From positions 28,520,857 to 28,584,856 of the forward strand of contig CM076851.1 of the NCBI GenBank assembly GCA_039519185.1: a stretch of DNA of 64,000 nucleotides, given 5' to 3'. The notes under the pieces were generated by a model, which saw nothing but the letters and a program-made list of their open reading frames with translations, did no database searches and was not told where the DNA came from. This stretch comes from Astragalus membranaceus. Taxonomy: Eukaryota; Streptophyta; Magnoliopsida; Fabales; Fabaceae. Of this stretch, positions 24,101 to 36,810 are shown piece after piece; positions within the stretch are counted from its first letter, which is position 1, and each line of letters starts with the position of its first letter. Position numbers and translations under genes: made by a program.

Positions 24101-27100
24101 ATTCAATAGTTTTTTTTGTTGTTTTGTTAGCATCTCACTCTAGTTGAATTTTTTTTTTAAAAAAAGATAATAAGTAAAAAATAAAAAAAATAAAAATCAC
24201 ACAATTTCTTAAAGTATGATTACGCATTTCATTCACCTGCATCATTGTCTGTGTACAACATCCATATGTTCATGCATTCTGCTTTATTCAAATAATTTTT
24301 CCAAAAAATAAGAAATGAAACTCATAAGTTTTTTGACATGCTGTTTGATGAGAGACGAAGCCTTCTTGAAAATATATTTTAATTGATTCCTCTTCCTTGG
24401 AAAATGTTGTCATACTCTAACTTGATTCACCAACATTAAGTTCTTCACCCTTCACTCCATATACATCCTACTCATACCCACCACATTCATGGAAACCACC
24501 TACCCGCTTAACCCTTCAATGGAATTCACCGATGACTCATTCACCATCATGGTCACTCCAACATTGACCACATCTTCAAACCCTTGCTCCTGCAGGCTTG
24601 ACCCTTAGCCTAAGAGACACACCCCACCAAAGGCATTAGCCAACATATATCTCACACCCGTGACAAGAAGCTTAAATGTCTATTTTGTTAACTTGTGTGG
24701 GTTTTGACAATTAAAATTGTTCTATCTTAAGCGGTGTTAACTCTCCGTGAAGCATTTGCAAAATAAACTAACCTGACATGTGTGTTTACCGTTGTTTGAG
24801 TCAGTTATACTACCCCTGTCTTTCCGCCACTTCCAAAACCAGACCCAACCATCCATAAAAGGCCCAGTCCCCACAAGAGTATTTCATTCGCTTTCCCCCA
24901 GTGATGAAATTTCACGAATAACACTTTGTACGCTCCATACTGGGGCAGAGTGATGATCACTAAGATTTTCTGCTAGCATTCTAAACACTCGTGCAAGCCC
25001 TTTGAGTAAAAAAAAAAAACACAAGAGATCCAAAAAAGAAAAGCCCGTTAGGTTGAAAACTCGCGAGAGCAGCCTGAGCAAAAATTAGGGCATAAAAAAA
25101 ATAATAAATAAAGAAAAGCAAATATATCAAAATGAAGTTTTGTCCCATAGTTACAATTTCAAGAAAATAAGCAACCATGATTTGAATTGGAGTTTGGCCA
25201 TATCCAAAAATCCAAAAAAGAGAAATGCCCTTTGCTACCCACTTCGAGCCAAAAAATCAAAAATCTTTCAAACACCTTAGACAAGGATCAATCCCATATC
25301 TAACAGCTCGCTCAGCTAGAAAGAAAAAAGAAAAATCACAAAAAACTGAAATTAAAAAAAGAGGATCGAAAAATCCTGAAAACCAAAACGGTAGAATTTG
25401 TGAGCCGACACATCACACCATCGAGCATATAAAAGATCCTTGTCTGAAATAAACCCTCAAACACTTCCGTTGGCCTAAGCGTCCTATCCTCCATAAACCC
25501 TCAAATGCGCTACAACCCTAAAACAGGTTCATTCTACCATGAAGCGCATAAAAGATTCTTTGTCTCAACCGACCCTGAACACCCTCAGGAGCAAAGTAAT
25601 CATTTCCTTCATGAATCATTAACCATTGGCCATATTACAATCCAAAGGCCTCTTCTGATCAGTGATTGGTTGCTTCCATTTTTCTCAAAGCTTATACTCT
25701 AGGACAAAATAATCAGAATAATTTATTTGCTCAAAAAAAAACAAAGAGAAAAATATTATTACACAAAAAATAAAAAAATAAAAAAAAACTTAAAAGGGCT
25801 TGCACACTCGAAGTTCATCAAGAGAAGATAACAGTGATCATCAATAAAGTGAATTTTCATCGAACCAAAAACTCTTGACTGTCTTAGCTTGTGGAATCCT
25901 TCCCAAGGAAAACCACAAATCCCTACTAAGACAGTTACTTGACTTATCATATCAAAATGGGGCAATCCCCCACCCTCCATTCCACTCAAACTCAGGGAGA
26001 TTTTTTTTTAGCATCCCCAAAATACCCTCATCTTTCATCTCGTTCATATACTACACTCATGTAGCCGTACCAGACCAATTTCCAAACCATTATTCTAACC
26101 TTGCACCCTGTCACGATCCCACTCGAGATGGGGCAATTTTCATCTTTCGTGGATTGGGGTAACCTTGTCCTCTTGTAGACCGGGGCATCATATTCCTCGG
26201 CCCGAAAGAATCCTTCTGCCTCCCATTCCATTCATTCCTAGCCACGCGTCACCCCAATACCAACATATTTGCCTATCCCTCAATCAGTCCGTATCCTTAG
26301 TTGTCATTGTCCTCCCTAGACAAAGGCAGACTGTTTCACTCCCCACTATTTGAAGTCAAAATTGGGGCAGTCAAACATTTCTTACTTTGGGGCAAGCTTA
26401 TCTCTCATAGGCTTGAGCCAATAAACCTCATCCTTCACTCCACTCACTTGACTATACCCTACATTTCTTGAACCCTGAGTCAACTGGCACATTCATTTGC
26501 ATTCGCACTATTTTTCATATTTATTAAGCAAATGCTTCAAAGAGAGAAACACATGTTAATGACAATCCCTCTAAGATAACATCTTAGTCTTAAAAGCTTA
26601 GCCATCATGGGTCATCATAGCCAAATGAGAACTCATTTGAACAAGCCTGCAAATACATATCTCAATCTCTAAAAAAGGCATCCCCAAAATTGCCACAAGC
26701 CGCATTTTTCAAAATGGCAATCTTGAGCTTACCAGAGTTCAAGTCTAAGCCATCACAAATCTTTCTTCCAAGGAACGATCAATTCAAATGTTCAGCTCTC
26801 TGTTTCCAGCATCAAAAGTTTCGTTTCACATCAAACATACATCAAACATTCTTGTATCCTTACAAAAAAAGTGTTGTTACCAACAAATCATGCATTATAC
26901 ATATCCTCATTATTCTAGAATTAAAACCATGCATCTGATCATACCCATCACAACTCTCTCATGCAAGTATTGTACATGCATTCACATTCCACTTGTTTCG
27001 CCTACACAATTTTGCTTCTTGTGCATTACGCATTGCGTATGCGGGCATGCATAGCCACGCATAACAAGTATCGCTTCAATAAAAATGTCAAATGTCGGTC

Positions 27101-28179
27101 GCATCATTACCAAAAGTCTGTCTACATCCCAATCAATCACATCCATGCACCATGTATTTAGGCATTTCCTTTTATGCACCATAGCGTTTGCATCAAAATA
27201 TTACGTATCCATCACATTCACATTCTCATTCCATGCACTCATCAAATACCAAAAAGGCAATAAAGCGAAAAGACAAAAAAAAAACTCCCACATCCCAACA
27301 AACATCCAATCGTTGCATCATACAACATCAAGTCATGTGGCTACCACAACCCTTCATCTAAGCATTACGTGTGCCCATTCATTCATTCATTCAGTCATTC
27401 ATTTATGCATGAAAAAGAAAAAAAAAACAACAAAAAAGAGAAAACCAAAAAGGCAAAAATTATCCACATTGCACCTGTTACTCCCACCAAAGTATAGATC
27501 ATTCCATCATGCAACCAGCAGTACATTCGTATTCGCATGTCATCTACCGTCGCATACACGGCTGATCAATTTCTGTTTTTGATCAACTTCAGCGTCCATC
27601 ATCCACGGGCTTTTTGTAGTCCATTTACTTTCGCATTGCACATTCATCACATTGCATACATATAACTTTTTTTTGGTAGACGTGCCAAGTGCCGGTCTCG
27701 TCATTGCCAAAAGGCTTTCTACACCACCAATCATATCATTTGCTATGCATTCATGTGCTTCCTTTTATTCGCCGTAGCATTTGTATCAAAGTATTATATA
27801 CGCATCATGTTCACATTTCCATTGCATGCATCAAGAAAAGAAGCAAAAATAAATAAGAAATAGCAAAAGAAAAGTCCATTCATTGCATCACACCAAAAAT
27901 TAATCACTACAGTCCCATCCACATTTCATGCACCGTTGTCGACTTTCTCATTCCATCGGGTTCAACACCCATGGTATACCCATTTTATTCATCATCCCCA
28001 GATACCAATCATTGCACGTTCATCACATTACACGCATGACATTGTTTGCTTCGGTAGACGTGTCAAGTGCCGGTCTCATCGTTGCACGCATACATCATCC
28101 ATTGCATCCTTAAATGCGGTCAAATATAGATATTTGTATCCGTCAAGATAGATTCAAATTATAATGTTAGCACTCAGCC

Positions 28180-28615
28180 TAGCATCAGCCTTTTAGACCC
28201 CCAGCGGTCCTTCAGAGCCCAAGCGCTCCTTCAGACCAACAATGGTCCTTCAATCCAGATCGCACGTCGCGTTATCGAGCAACCGACGGATCATCCGGCC
28301 CCAGGCCCTTCAAACTAGCTGTGTCCGCCTAAAAAACACAGTGCACGTCCTTCGAGGTGCGCAAATCAGGTCAACGACCTGACCTTGCCCCATGGCCGCT
28401 CGAAAAAGGCCACCCCCAAACAGACCGTTTTACTAGTACCATTGCTAGTTTGCGCTCCATCAGACCCATTGGTCCATCAGGCTTAGGCATGCCCTTCAGA
28501 CCCCGTCGGTCCTTCAGTTTGACTCCAGTCAATGCGCCGGGCATCGACTGTGAGTTAGACCATCAGAGCCCCGAATGCTCCTTCAGATCCCCAGCGATCC
28601 TTCTTTACTTTTGTT
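28180..28615 (+). repeat. Degenerate short repeats built on GGTCCTTCAGA
   Basis: Variants of GCGGTCCTTCAGACC recur at least eight times near 28195-28610 (for example around 28206, 28225, 28243, 28508 and 28575). It is a GC-richer island in the AT-rich interior, just upstream of the 3' LTR. Function unknown. Confidence 0.65.
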
Positions 28616-29482
28616 CTATGTAAACCCATTTTTTTTATGATTTTCTCAAAAAGAAAAGGTTTTGACAAAATTAGTGTCTTTTTATCTTTATTTCTATTTT
28701 ACTCGAGAAATTTGGAAGCCCTTCATATTTCCCAGTAAAATATAAATAAACAGGGGCAGCTGTCATACCCCAATTTTGTCCGTTAGATTAATCCAAATGG
28801 TTTCAATTCGTACCTAGCATATGCGAGTCGCTTTTAATTGTGCACGCGTCGTCGTTCTCGCTGTGCCACGTTTCATTTTTTTTATTATTATGCGAAAGCG
28901 ATCCGCGTCTCGTCGTTGCGAATGTTTAACTCGGTTTTCATTGCTTATTGATATTATGGTTATCATTATTTAGTTTAATCTGTTTGTTATTAGTGTTATA
29001 TAAAAAAAAATCTAATAAAAAAATCAATTTCTGAAATAATGTTTTTATTGTTATAAACAGTTTTCTTTACAAATAAAAGGTACAACCTAAGTCAACTTTG
29101 ATGTACATGAAGACAAAAAAATTAATTACAATTGGTACACAAATTAATTAAAAGCAAAAAGAGTACAAAAAATAAATAATAAAACAAAATAAAAGGGAGA
29201 CAGCAGCCTGCGACTTGCTGCATTCCCTCTCCATGAAGCTACAAGCCCAAACTTCCTTCTTCTTGTCCCTTTACTTGCCTCCCATTTTCAGCAAAAAAGC
29301 ATGGCAGCATTGGCAGGCACCACCCTGCAAGCTGCTGCTCCCCTGCTGTCATCCTTGCTGCTCCACTGTGTCACTGCTGCCAACAGCTTTGTCCCCTATG
29401 TGCTTTGATCCTCTGCTTCCATCCACACCTACACCACAATAAGAGCACTAATAAATACAAATAATAACAAACAGTAAGGGGG

Positions 29483-31958
29483 TGTAACACCCTAAATATT
29501 TAATTAATTTATTTGATTAAGTATTTAGGTGTTTATTTTATTTAATTAGTACAATTAAAAATTATAGCATATAATAAGGTGTGGTATTGTAGTAGGAGGT
29601 GGTGTTGACCATTAAATTGGGCTTAAGCTGAGGAGAGCCCATGACCCATGACCTAGGCGCATATTTAATCAAAAAAAATTAGGGGTTAGTGCTCATTAGC
29701 ACATTTTTTTTTTAGAAAAAGGAGTGAGGTGAGGCGAATTGAGAGGGAGAGTGGCGCACATGAGGAGAAAGGGAGAGAAGGCTTGCGACTTGGAGAGAAG
29801 AGGAGAGGAGGTTTGCGCAATTTGAAGGCCTTGGCTCGTGTGTTGCGGTGGTTTCTAGTGGTGCATTCGGTCATCTCCTAAGGAGCATACGTTTAAGAGG
29901 TAAGGGGAGTTTTATTCGATTTATATAATAGGTGGCATGATGGGTTGTAAGTTAGGACATCCTAGATCTATCCATGTTCTTGATATGTGTGTGATTTCAT
30001 GTTTGATTTATGAATGTATGGGATGATCATGATGATTTGGATTGTGAATTCTATGATTAAAATTGCAAGAGTGATGTTCTAATTGTTAAAAGGGTGAATT
30101 GCATATCAAGTGTTTGATTAATGTTTTGGTGGTATTTTGATTGATGATAATTGGAGATGACCGTGGTAATTTGATGTTCATATTGGTAATTGAATTTTGG
30201 TGTTGAATTAGTAATTTAATTGATGAGAAATAAGATTTTGTAACTCCTAGGCGCCTTGGGCGCCATATGTGTGCATTTCTGGACACTGTTCGGTTTTTCT
30301 AAAACTGGTATTGTTTTGTTAATCCAAAAATTACGTGGCTGGTTGCTTTTGAAAATAGACTTAAAGCCGGTCGTTTTGGAACTGGTTTCGTTCAATTTGG
30401 AGTTGTGTAGCTCAAGTTATGGGTCTCCAAAGTTGAGTCAAATTTCTGGAATCAAACTGTGTTTAAGCTGCGCCAGTTTCTGGGCGCCGGATCCCCTCTC
30501 CTGGGCGCTGTGTTGCGCGCCAGTGCATGTGTTGCTGCCCTGGGCGCATGGCGCCCGTGTGCGCGCCTGTTGCCTGTGTTGCCAAATTCTGTGTTGCTGG
30601 GCGCCGGATCCCTGTGCCTGGGCGCCATTTTCAGGATGTTCCCGATTTTTAATAAAAACTGTTTTCGCTATATCTTTTGACTCGGGCACCCGTTTTAAAC
30701 GTTTCAAAAAGTGTTGGAAAGCTTTTTCGGTTGTCTACCTGTGTGTCATATTTTTAAAATAAAAACTTATCATTTTCTGGTGTTTTCTGGGCGCCCAAGA
30801 GGCTGTCCCCGGTGGTCATCCCATGACGTTGTGAAGCCGTGTTGAGTTTATTTTTGAAAATCCTTTTGCGCACAACCAGCAGTTTTAACGTTTTAGTATC
30901 AAAATGGATGATTATGACGATGATGCCCTTAGTGGTTAGTTAAATGACGCTTTTGCCCTTAGTGGCCAATATTTTTGATGAAGATGTGATTATGGATGAT
31001 TATGACGATGATGCCCTTAGTGGCTAGTTAATTTACGCTTTTGCCCTTAGTGGCCAATATTTTTGATGATGATGTGATTGTGATGATTATGACGAGGATG
31101 CCCTTAGTGGCTAATTAAATGACGTTGTTGCCCTTAGTGGTCAATATTTTGATGATGATGTGATTACGACGAGGATGCCCTTAGTGGCTAATTAAATGAC
31201 GTTGTTGCCCTTAGTGGTCCATATTTTGATGATGCTGTGATTATGATGATTTGTGGTTGCACATGTGTCCATAGTGTCTCATAGCATGTGCATTTCGCCC
31301 ATAGTGGCAGTGACGATGTTCGCCCATAGTGGCAGTGACGATGTTCGCCCATAGTGGCAGTGACGAGTATGGTACCATCATGCATATGCCCTGGTGGGGG
31401 TTGCATCTCATATAGCCGCATGGCATTGTGATGAGTTGTTGTAATGACGTGATTGATGATTTGTGATGTGTTTACTCTATGAGTTGTTGTAATGACGTGA
31501 TTGATGATTTGTGATGTGTTTACTCTAGTGCTGTGACTTGACTTACTGCTTATCATGTGATTTATTATATGGATTGAATTGAGCTCACCCTTCTGCTTGG
31601 AATGTTGCTCTATTGTGGCAACGCTGCAGGTAACCGCGAGTGAAGGACCTGCTGCCTTCCTTATTAGCTGTGGGATGTTGTCGAGTCGCTCTCTGATACT
31701 GTAGCACCTAGGGGGTGTGGCTGGAGTTTGATAGTTTAATTAATTTAACTGTTTAATGACTATGTGGAGTGTATGCGACGTGTTCGAGAGGCTTAGCGAG
31801 TTATTATTTTTATTCCGCTGTGGCGTGTTGAATTTTTGGTGAAGTTCAATTTTTATGACGATGTGGCACTTCTTTTCTATTAACTCAATTAACATTTTTG
31901 AAAATGAAATTACCCTGATAATGACGTGCGAACTAAGGGGTAGAAAAGGGGTGTTACA
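29483..31958 (+). repeat. 5' LTR of the nested element
   Basis: 2476 bp. It contains tandem repeats between 30900 and 31530 (separate entry). Apparent ORFs such as the Cys/Ala-rich one at 30256-30762 recur in the other LTR and have no family similarity. Confidence 0.95.
30895..31530 (+). repeat. Three tandem-repeat blocks inside the nested element's LTR
   Basis: Block 1 (about 30905-31225) has repeated GATGCCCTTAGTGGCTA and TTTGCCCTTAGTGGCCAATA words. Block 2 (31296-31366) has three units of 25 bp, CGCCCATAGTGGCAGTGACG plus five bases. Block 3 (31431-31526) has two 48-bp units. The same blocks recur 4852 bp downstream in the other LTR (about 35750-36380). Confidence 0.9.
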
Positions 31959-31962
31959 ATAG

Positions 31963-31974
31963 TGGTATCAGAGC
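31963..31974 (+). promoter_or_regulatory. Primer binding site for initiator tRNA-Met
   Basis: TGGTATCAGAGC, four bases after the 5' LTR; the standard PBS of many plant LTR retrotransposons. Confidence 0.9.
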
Positions 31975-34334
31975 AGTTCGGTCTGTCCGGCCAAGTCGTC
32001 GAGTCGTTGTGTCGGTGTACGACCAACTGCTGTCTTTTAAGTGCTGACCAATATTTGTGTTGCAGGTAAACCAAGAGTTGCTAATGGTAAGTGAACTAGT
32101 GGGGGAGATACCCCTGCTGGTACTGTGTGTTGTATTGCGTTTCCGAGGTGTGAACTCTGTGTCTTCTTTGTGTAAACCTTGTATTGTTGGCATTTGTTTG
32201 ACTACTTTTGTCTCCTTGATCTCTAAAATCACATATTCTGGGCTACTATGATCTACCTTGATTACATGCATTAAGTGATTTTGTAAACGAGGATTTGAGG
32301 GTTTCGTAGAGTTATTTAACTAATTGTTTTTAGGTGTTATTCCTAGACTGGCATGCTATATCTACTTTTAAAAATAATAAGTTTCTTGATTTAACGATTT
32401 TAAGGGTGGATTATATTTCATGTTATCGTTAATTCTAAAAAGCTATTACTTTTGAGATTGGTGACTAATATTACTAAACTTGATTTTGACTTCTCGGCTG
32501 ATTTGGAAAATGTTTGGTTTTCGAAAGGTGCGTTAGTTACTTCTTTTGAACCCGAAGGGAAATGTTATCGGGGTTGGGATGAATTTTCAATATTGTAATT
32601 CAGGCCATTCTAGTTATCATATCAAAAGAAATGTTTTACCGCCATGGGCTTTGATGTTCTTCTAAATGATTATTATATGATTTGAGGAGTTGATGACACC
32701 TTCCTCTTGCGAAAATCATTTCCTGAAATAAATCGTTGATTTTGTTTGAAAGACAGTTTTCACTCGTTTTTCGCACTTCGTCTCATAAATGTTTTTGGGG
32801 TAGAGGTATCACTTTAGTGATATGTCAATTGTGTGACTATTGTGCCGTCTAAAGTTTTTGTGCAGTGAGTATTTCCTCGTTTGGGGTACCCGGTGACCCC
32901 GATTTGTGTTTATGTGTTATGTGCTATTTGTGAACCATTGTATGAGCAATGACCAAATCATTAGTCGAGGTGTGTTCATTGTAGGAGCAATTGAACAAAT
33001 CGTTTAGTATCAGTTTAATTGTTATGGGAAGATATCTAGCTAAAATTAAAAATGACTCTAATTGATGTATTGTCATTGTGCCATGTGTAGATACATGTGA
33101 TCTTAGATGCAATAATGCCTTATCTGGATTCTTGATAAATTGACTGTGTCTAATAGATGATATGTAGCTTATTATTTGGACTCTAGAAAATTGTTGTTGA
33201 TATTGTAATTGTTGTGGTTGCCAATGATGTTGTTATTGTTGCGGTCGTTCTTGTTGCTATTGTTGATGTTGTTATAATTCAAGTAGGTGATAACGTTGTT
33301 ATTCTAGAGAATGTATCGATATAAGTTGCTGTAGAACTTGTTGCGGTTGCTATTGTTGTTGTTATCGTTGCTGTTAAATATTATTAGATGAGATAATAAA
33401 GATGTCACTCTGTTGGGACTATTCCAATAGTAGTTGTTGTTGTAGTGTTTATGGTTGTTGTCGAATTATTCTTGTTGTGGTAGTAGTTGTGTATTGCTGT
33501 TGTCGCTGTTTTTAACTCTGTTTAGCTGCTGTTTGTGCAATTAAATGTTGCTGTTTTTGAGTTGATTTTACTGCTGTTTTTGGAAATAATAGTGCTGTTT
33601 TTATAACGAATATGTTGCTGTTTTTACGAAACAAATGGTGCTGTTACTATTTTTTTTTTTTTTACAAGTCACTGTTTTTATAAAAATGTCGCTGCTGTCA
33701 CTGTTCATTTTAAATGCTGTTGCGGACACTGTTTTTAGGAAAATATTGTTGCTGTTGCTGTTAAGCGAATACTGCTGTTGCCGTAAATAAAAGTTATTAT
33801 GCTGTTATTGTTGTGGGTATCGCCGAATGGCCCACATTGTCTTGTTGAGGGTACCGCTGGACGGCCCGAATTGTTTGATTAGTTTCATGATGTTGTGGGC
33901 CTATGGCCCTTGTTTTAAAAAGGGATATTTGGTCCCGGAGTCTGACTGTGTTGATGAATATGTGTTGTTGTAATGATGTTGATTGTTGTGGCGTGTTATA
34001 TATTGTCTGTTGTAATGACATTGTCATAGAAACCAGGCCGTTAGCAGTCTGTTAGTGTGCGAACCCATGAGGTGGATGAGTGAGGTAGAATGCAAGTCAG
34101 TTTGCCAGAGTGGCACAGCGGAGTAGAGAGGGAACCTGATTACTACTACTTGAAGTTACCTGGCTGAACAAGTAGGAGGGACGGCCGCCCAATCACTTAT
34201 CGCCGGTAATCAAAGGAATAATAATCAGCGGGATAGATGGCACTAGTTGCCTAGATACCGTAGTCGTTTAATGGAGGAGTGTTAGCATTAGCAGAGGAAT
34301 TTCGAGGACGAAATTATTCTAAGTGGGGGAGAGT
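31975..34334 (+). other. Non-coding interior of the nested LTR element
   Basis: No retroviral-type domain is visible in any frame. From about 33180 to 33800 it is T/G-rich with GTTGTTGCTGTT-like triplet runs. The end, 34321-34334, is the polypurine tract AAGTGGGGGAGAGT. Confidence 0.8.
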
Positions 34335-36810
34335 TGTAACACCCCAAATATTTAATTAATTTATTTAATTAAGTATTTAGGTGTTTATTTTATTTAATTA
34401 GTACAATTAAAAATTATAGCATATAATAAGGTGTGGTATTGTAGTAGGAAGTGGTGTTGACAATTAAATTGGGCTTAAGCTGAGGAGAGCCCATGACCCA
34501 TGACCTAGGCGCATATTTAATCAAAAAAAATTAGGGGTTAGTGCTCATTAGCACATTTTTTTTTAGAAAAAGGAGTGAGGTGAGGCGAATTGAGAGGGAG
34601 AGTGGCGCACATGAGGAGAAAGGGAGAGAAGGCTTGCGACTTGGAGAGAAGAGGAGAGGAGGTTTGCGCAATTTGAAGGCCTTGGCTCGTGTGTTGCGGT
34701 GGTTTCTAGTGGTGCATTCGGTCATCTCCTAAGGAGCATACGTTTAAGAGGTAAGGGGAGTTTTATTCGATTTATATAATAGGTGGCATGATGGGTTGTA
34801 AGTTAGGACATCCTAGATCTATCCATGTTCTTGATATGTGTGTGATTTCATGTTTGATTTATGAATGTATGGGATGATCATGATGATTTGGATTGTGAAT
34901 TCTATGATTAAAATTGCAAGAGTGATGTTCTAATTGTTAAAAAGGGTGAATTGCATATCAAGTGTTTGATTAATGTTTTGGTGGTATTTTGATTGATGAT
35001 AATTGGAGATGACCGTGGTAATTTGATGTTCATATTGGTAATTGAATTTTGGTGTTGAATTAGTAATTTAATTGATGAGAAATAAGATTTTGTAACTCCT
35101 AGGCGCCTTGGGCGCCATATGTGTGCATTTCTGGACACTGTTCGGTTTTTCTAAAACTGGTATTGTTTTGTTAATCCAAAAATTACGTGGCTGGTTGCTT
35201 TTGAAAATAGACTTAAAGCCGGTCGTTTTGGAACTGGTTTCGTTCAATTTGGAGTTGTGTAGCTCAAGTTATGGGTCTCCAAAGTTGAGTCAAATTTTTG
35301 GAATCAAACTGTGTTTAAGCTGCGCCAGTTTCTGGGCGCCGGATCCCCTCTCCTGGGTGCTGTGTTGCGCGCCAGTGCGTGTGTTGCTGCCCTGGGCGCA
35401 TGGTGCCCGTGTGCGCGCCTGTTGCCTGTGTTGCCAAATTCTGTGTTGCTGGGCGCCGGATCCCTGTGCCTGGGCGCCATTTTCAGGATGTTCCCGATTT
35501 TTAATAAAAACTGTTTTTGCTATATCTTTTGACTCGGGCACCCGTTTTAAACGTTTCAAAAAGTGTTGGAAAGCTTTTTCGGTTGTCTACCTGTGTGTCA
35601 TATTTTTAAAATAAAAACTTATCATTTTCTGGTGTTTTCTGGGCGCCCAAGAGGCTGTCCCCGGTGGTCATCCCATGACGTTGTGAAGCCGTGTTGAGTT
35701 TATTTTTGAAAATCCTTTTGCGCACAACCAGCAGTTTTAACGTTTTAGTATCAAAATGGATGATTATGACGATGATGCCCTTAGTGGTTAGTTAAATGAC
35801 GCTTTTGCCCTTAGTGGCCAATATTTTTGATGAAGATGTGATTATGGATGATTATGACGATGATGCCCTTAGTGGCTAGTTAATTTACGCTTTTGCCCTT
35901 AGTGGCCAATATTTTTGATGATGATGTGATTGTGATGATTATGACGAGGATGCCCTTAGTGGCTAATTAAATGACGTTGTTGCCCTTAGTGGTCAATATT
36001 TTGATGATGATGTGATTACGACGAGGATGCCCTTAGTGGCTAATTAAATGACGTTGTTGCCCTTAGTGGTCCATATTTTGATGATGCTGTGATTATGATG
36101 ATTTGTGGTTGCACATGTGTCCATAGTGTCTCATAGCATGTGCATTTCGCCCATAGTGGCAGTGACGATGTTCGCCCATAGTGGCAGTGACGATGTTCGC
36201 CCATAGTGGCAGTGACGAGTATGGTACCATCATGCATATGCCCTGGTGGGGGTTGCATCTCATATAGCCGCATGGCATTGTGATGAGTTGTTGTAATGAC
36301 GTGATTGATGATTTGTGATGTGTTTACTCTATGAGTTGTTGTAATGACGTGATTGATGATTTGTGATGTGTTTACTCTAGTGCTGTGACTTGACTTACTG
36401 CTTATCATGTGATTTATTATATGGATTGAATTGAGCTCACCCTTCTGCTTGGAATGTTGCTCTATTGTGGCAACGCTGCAGGTAACCGCGAGTGAAGGAC
36501 CTGCTGCCTTCCTTATTAGCTGTGGGATGTTGTCGAGTCGCTCTCTGATACTGTAGCACCTAGGGGGTGTGGCTGGAGTTTGATAGTTTAATTAATTTAA
36601 CTGTTTAATGACTATGTGGAGTGTATGCGACGTGTTCGAGAGGCTTAGCGAGTTATTATTTTTATTCCGCTGTGGCGTGTTGAATTTTTGGTGAAGTTCA
36701 ATTTTTATGACGATGTGGCACTTCTTTTCTATTAACTCAATTAACATTTTTGAAAATGAAATTACCCTGATAATGACGTGCGAACTAAGGGGTAGAAAAG
36801 GGGTGTTACA
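34335..36810 (+). repeat. 3' LTR of the nested element
   Basis: 2476 bp, the same length as the 5' LTR, and nearly identical to it; it starts TGTAACACCCC. Confidence 0.95.

Larger units (their letters stand above)
21138..28760 (+). other. Non-coding interior of the outer LTR element
   Basis: No ORF shows retroviral-type domains. From about 21800 to 28100 the sequence is poor in G and full of CATGCATTCATT- and ATCATCAT-like words, as degenerate low-complexity DNA. Three related words containing AAGTGCCGGTCTC or AATGTCGGTCGC lie near 27090, 27682 and 28059, suggesting old duplicated monomers. The purine tract ACAGGGGCAGC precedes the 3' LTR. Confidence 0.8.
29483..36810 (+). mobile_element. 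Nested LTR retrotransposon, non-autonomous, 7.3 kb
   Basis: LTRs are 29483-31958 and 34335-36810, both 2476 bp, beginning TGTAACACC and ending GGTGTTACA. They are nearly identical with scattered single-base differences. A GGGGG TSD flanks it (29478-29482 and 36811-36815). It has a PBS complementary to initiator tRNA-Met, and a purine tract before the 3' LTR. The 2.4-kb interior has no gag or pol. The PBS and the GAGGACGAAATT...AAGTGGGGGAGAGT end resemble Ty3/gypsy chromovirus-type elements. It is the youngest layer of the nest. Confidence 0.95.

Noticed and set aside
27360..27400. A satellite or CRISPR-like array from the repeated CATTCATTCATT words
   Set aside because: The words are irregular low-complexity DNA without constant spacers, spread over the interior of a plant LTR element.
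30256..30762. A 168-residue Cys/Ala-rich protein gene
   Set aside because: It lies wholly inside the nested element's LTR and recurs at 35108-35614. It has no family similarity and an overlapping ORF on the other strand.
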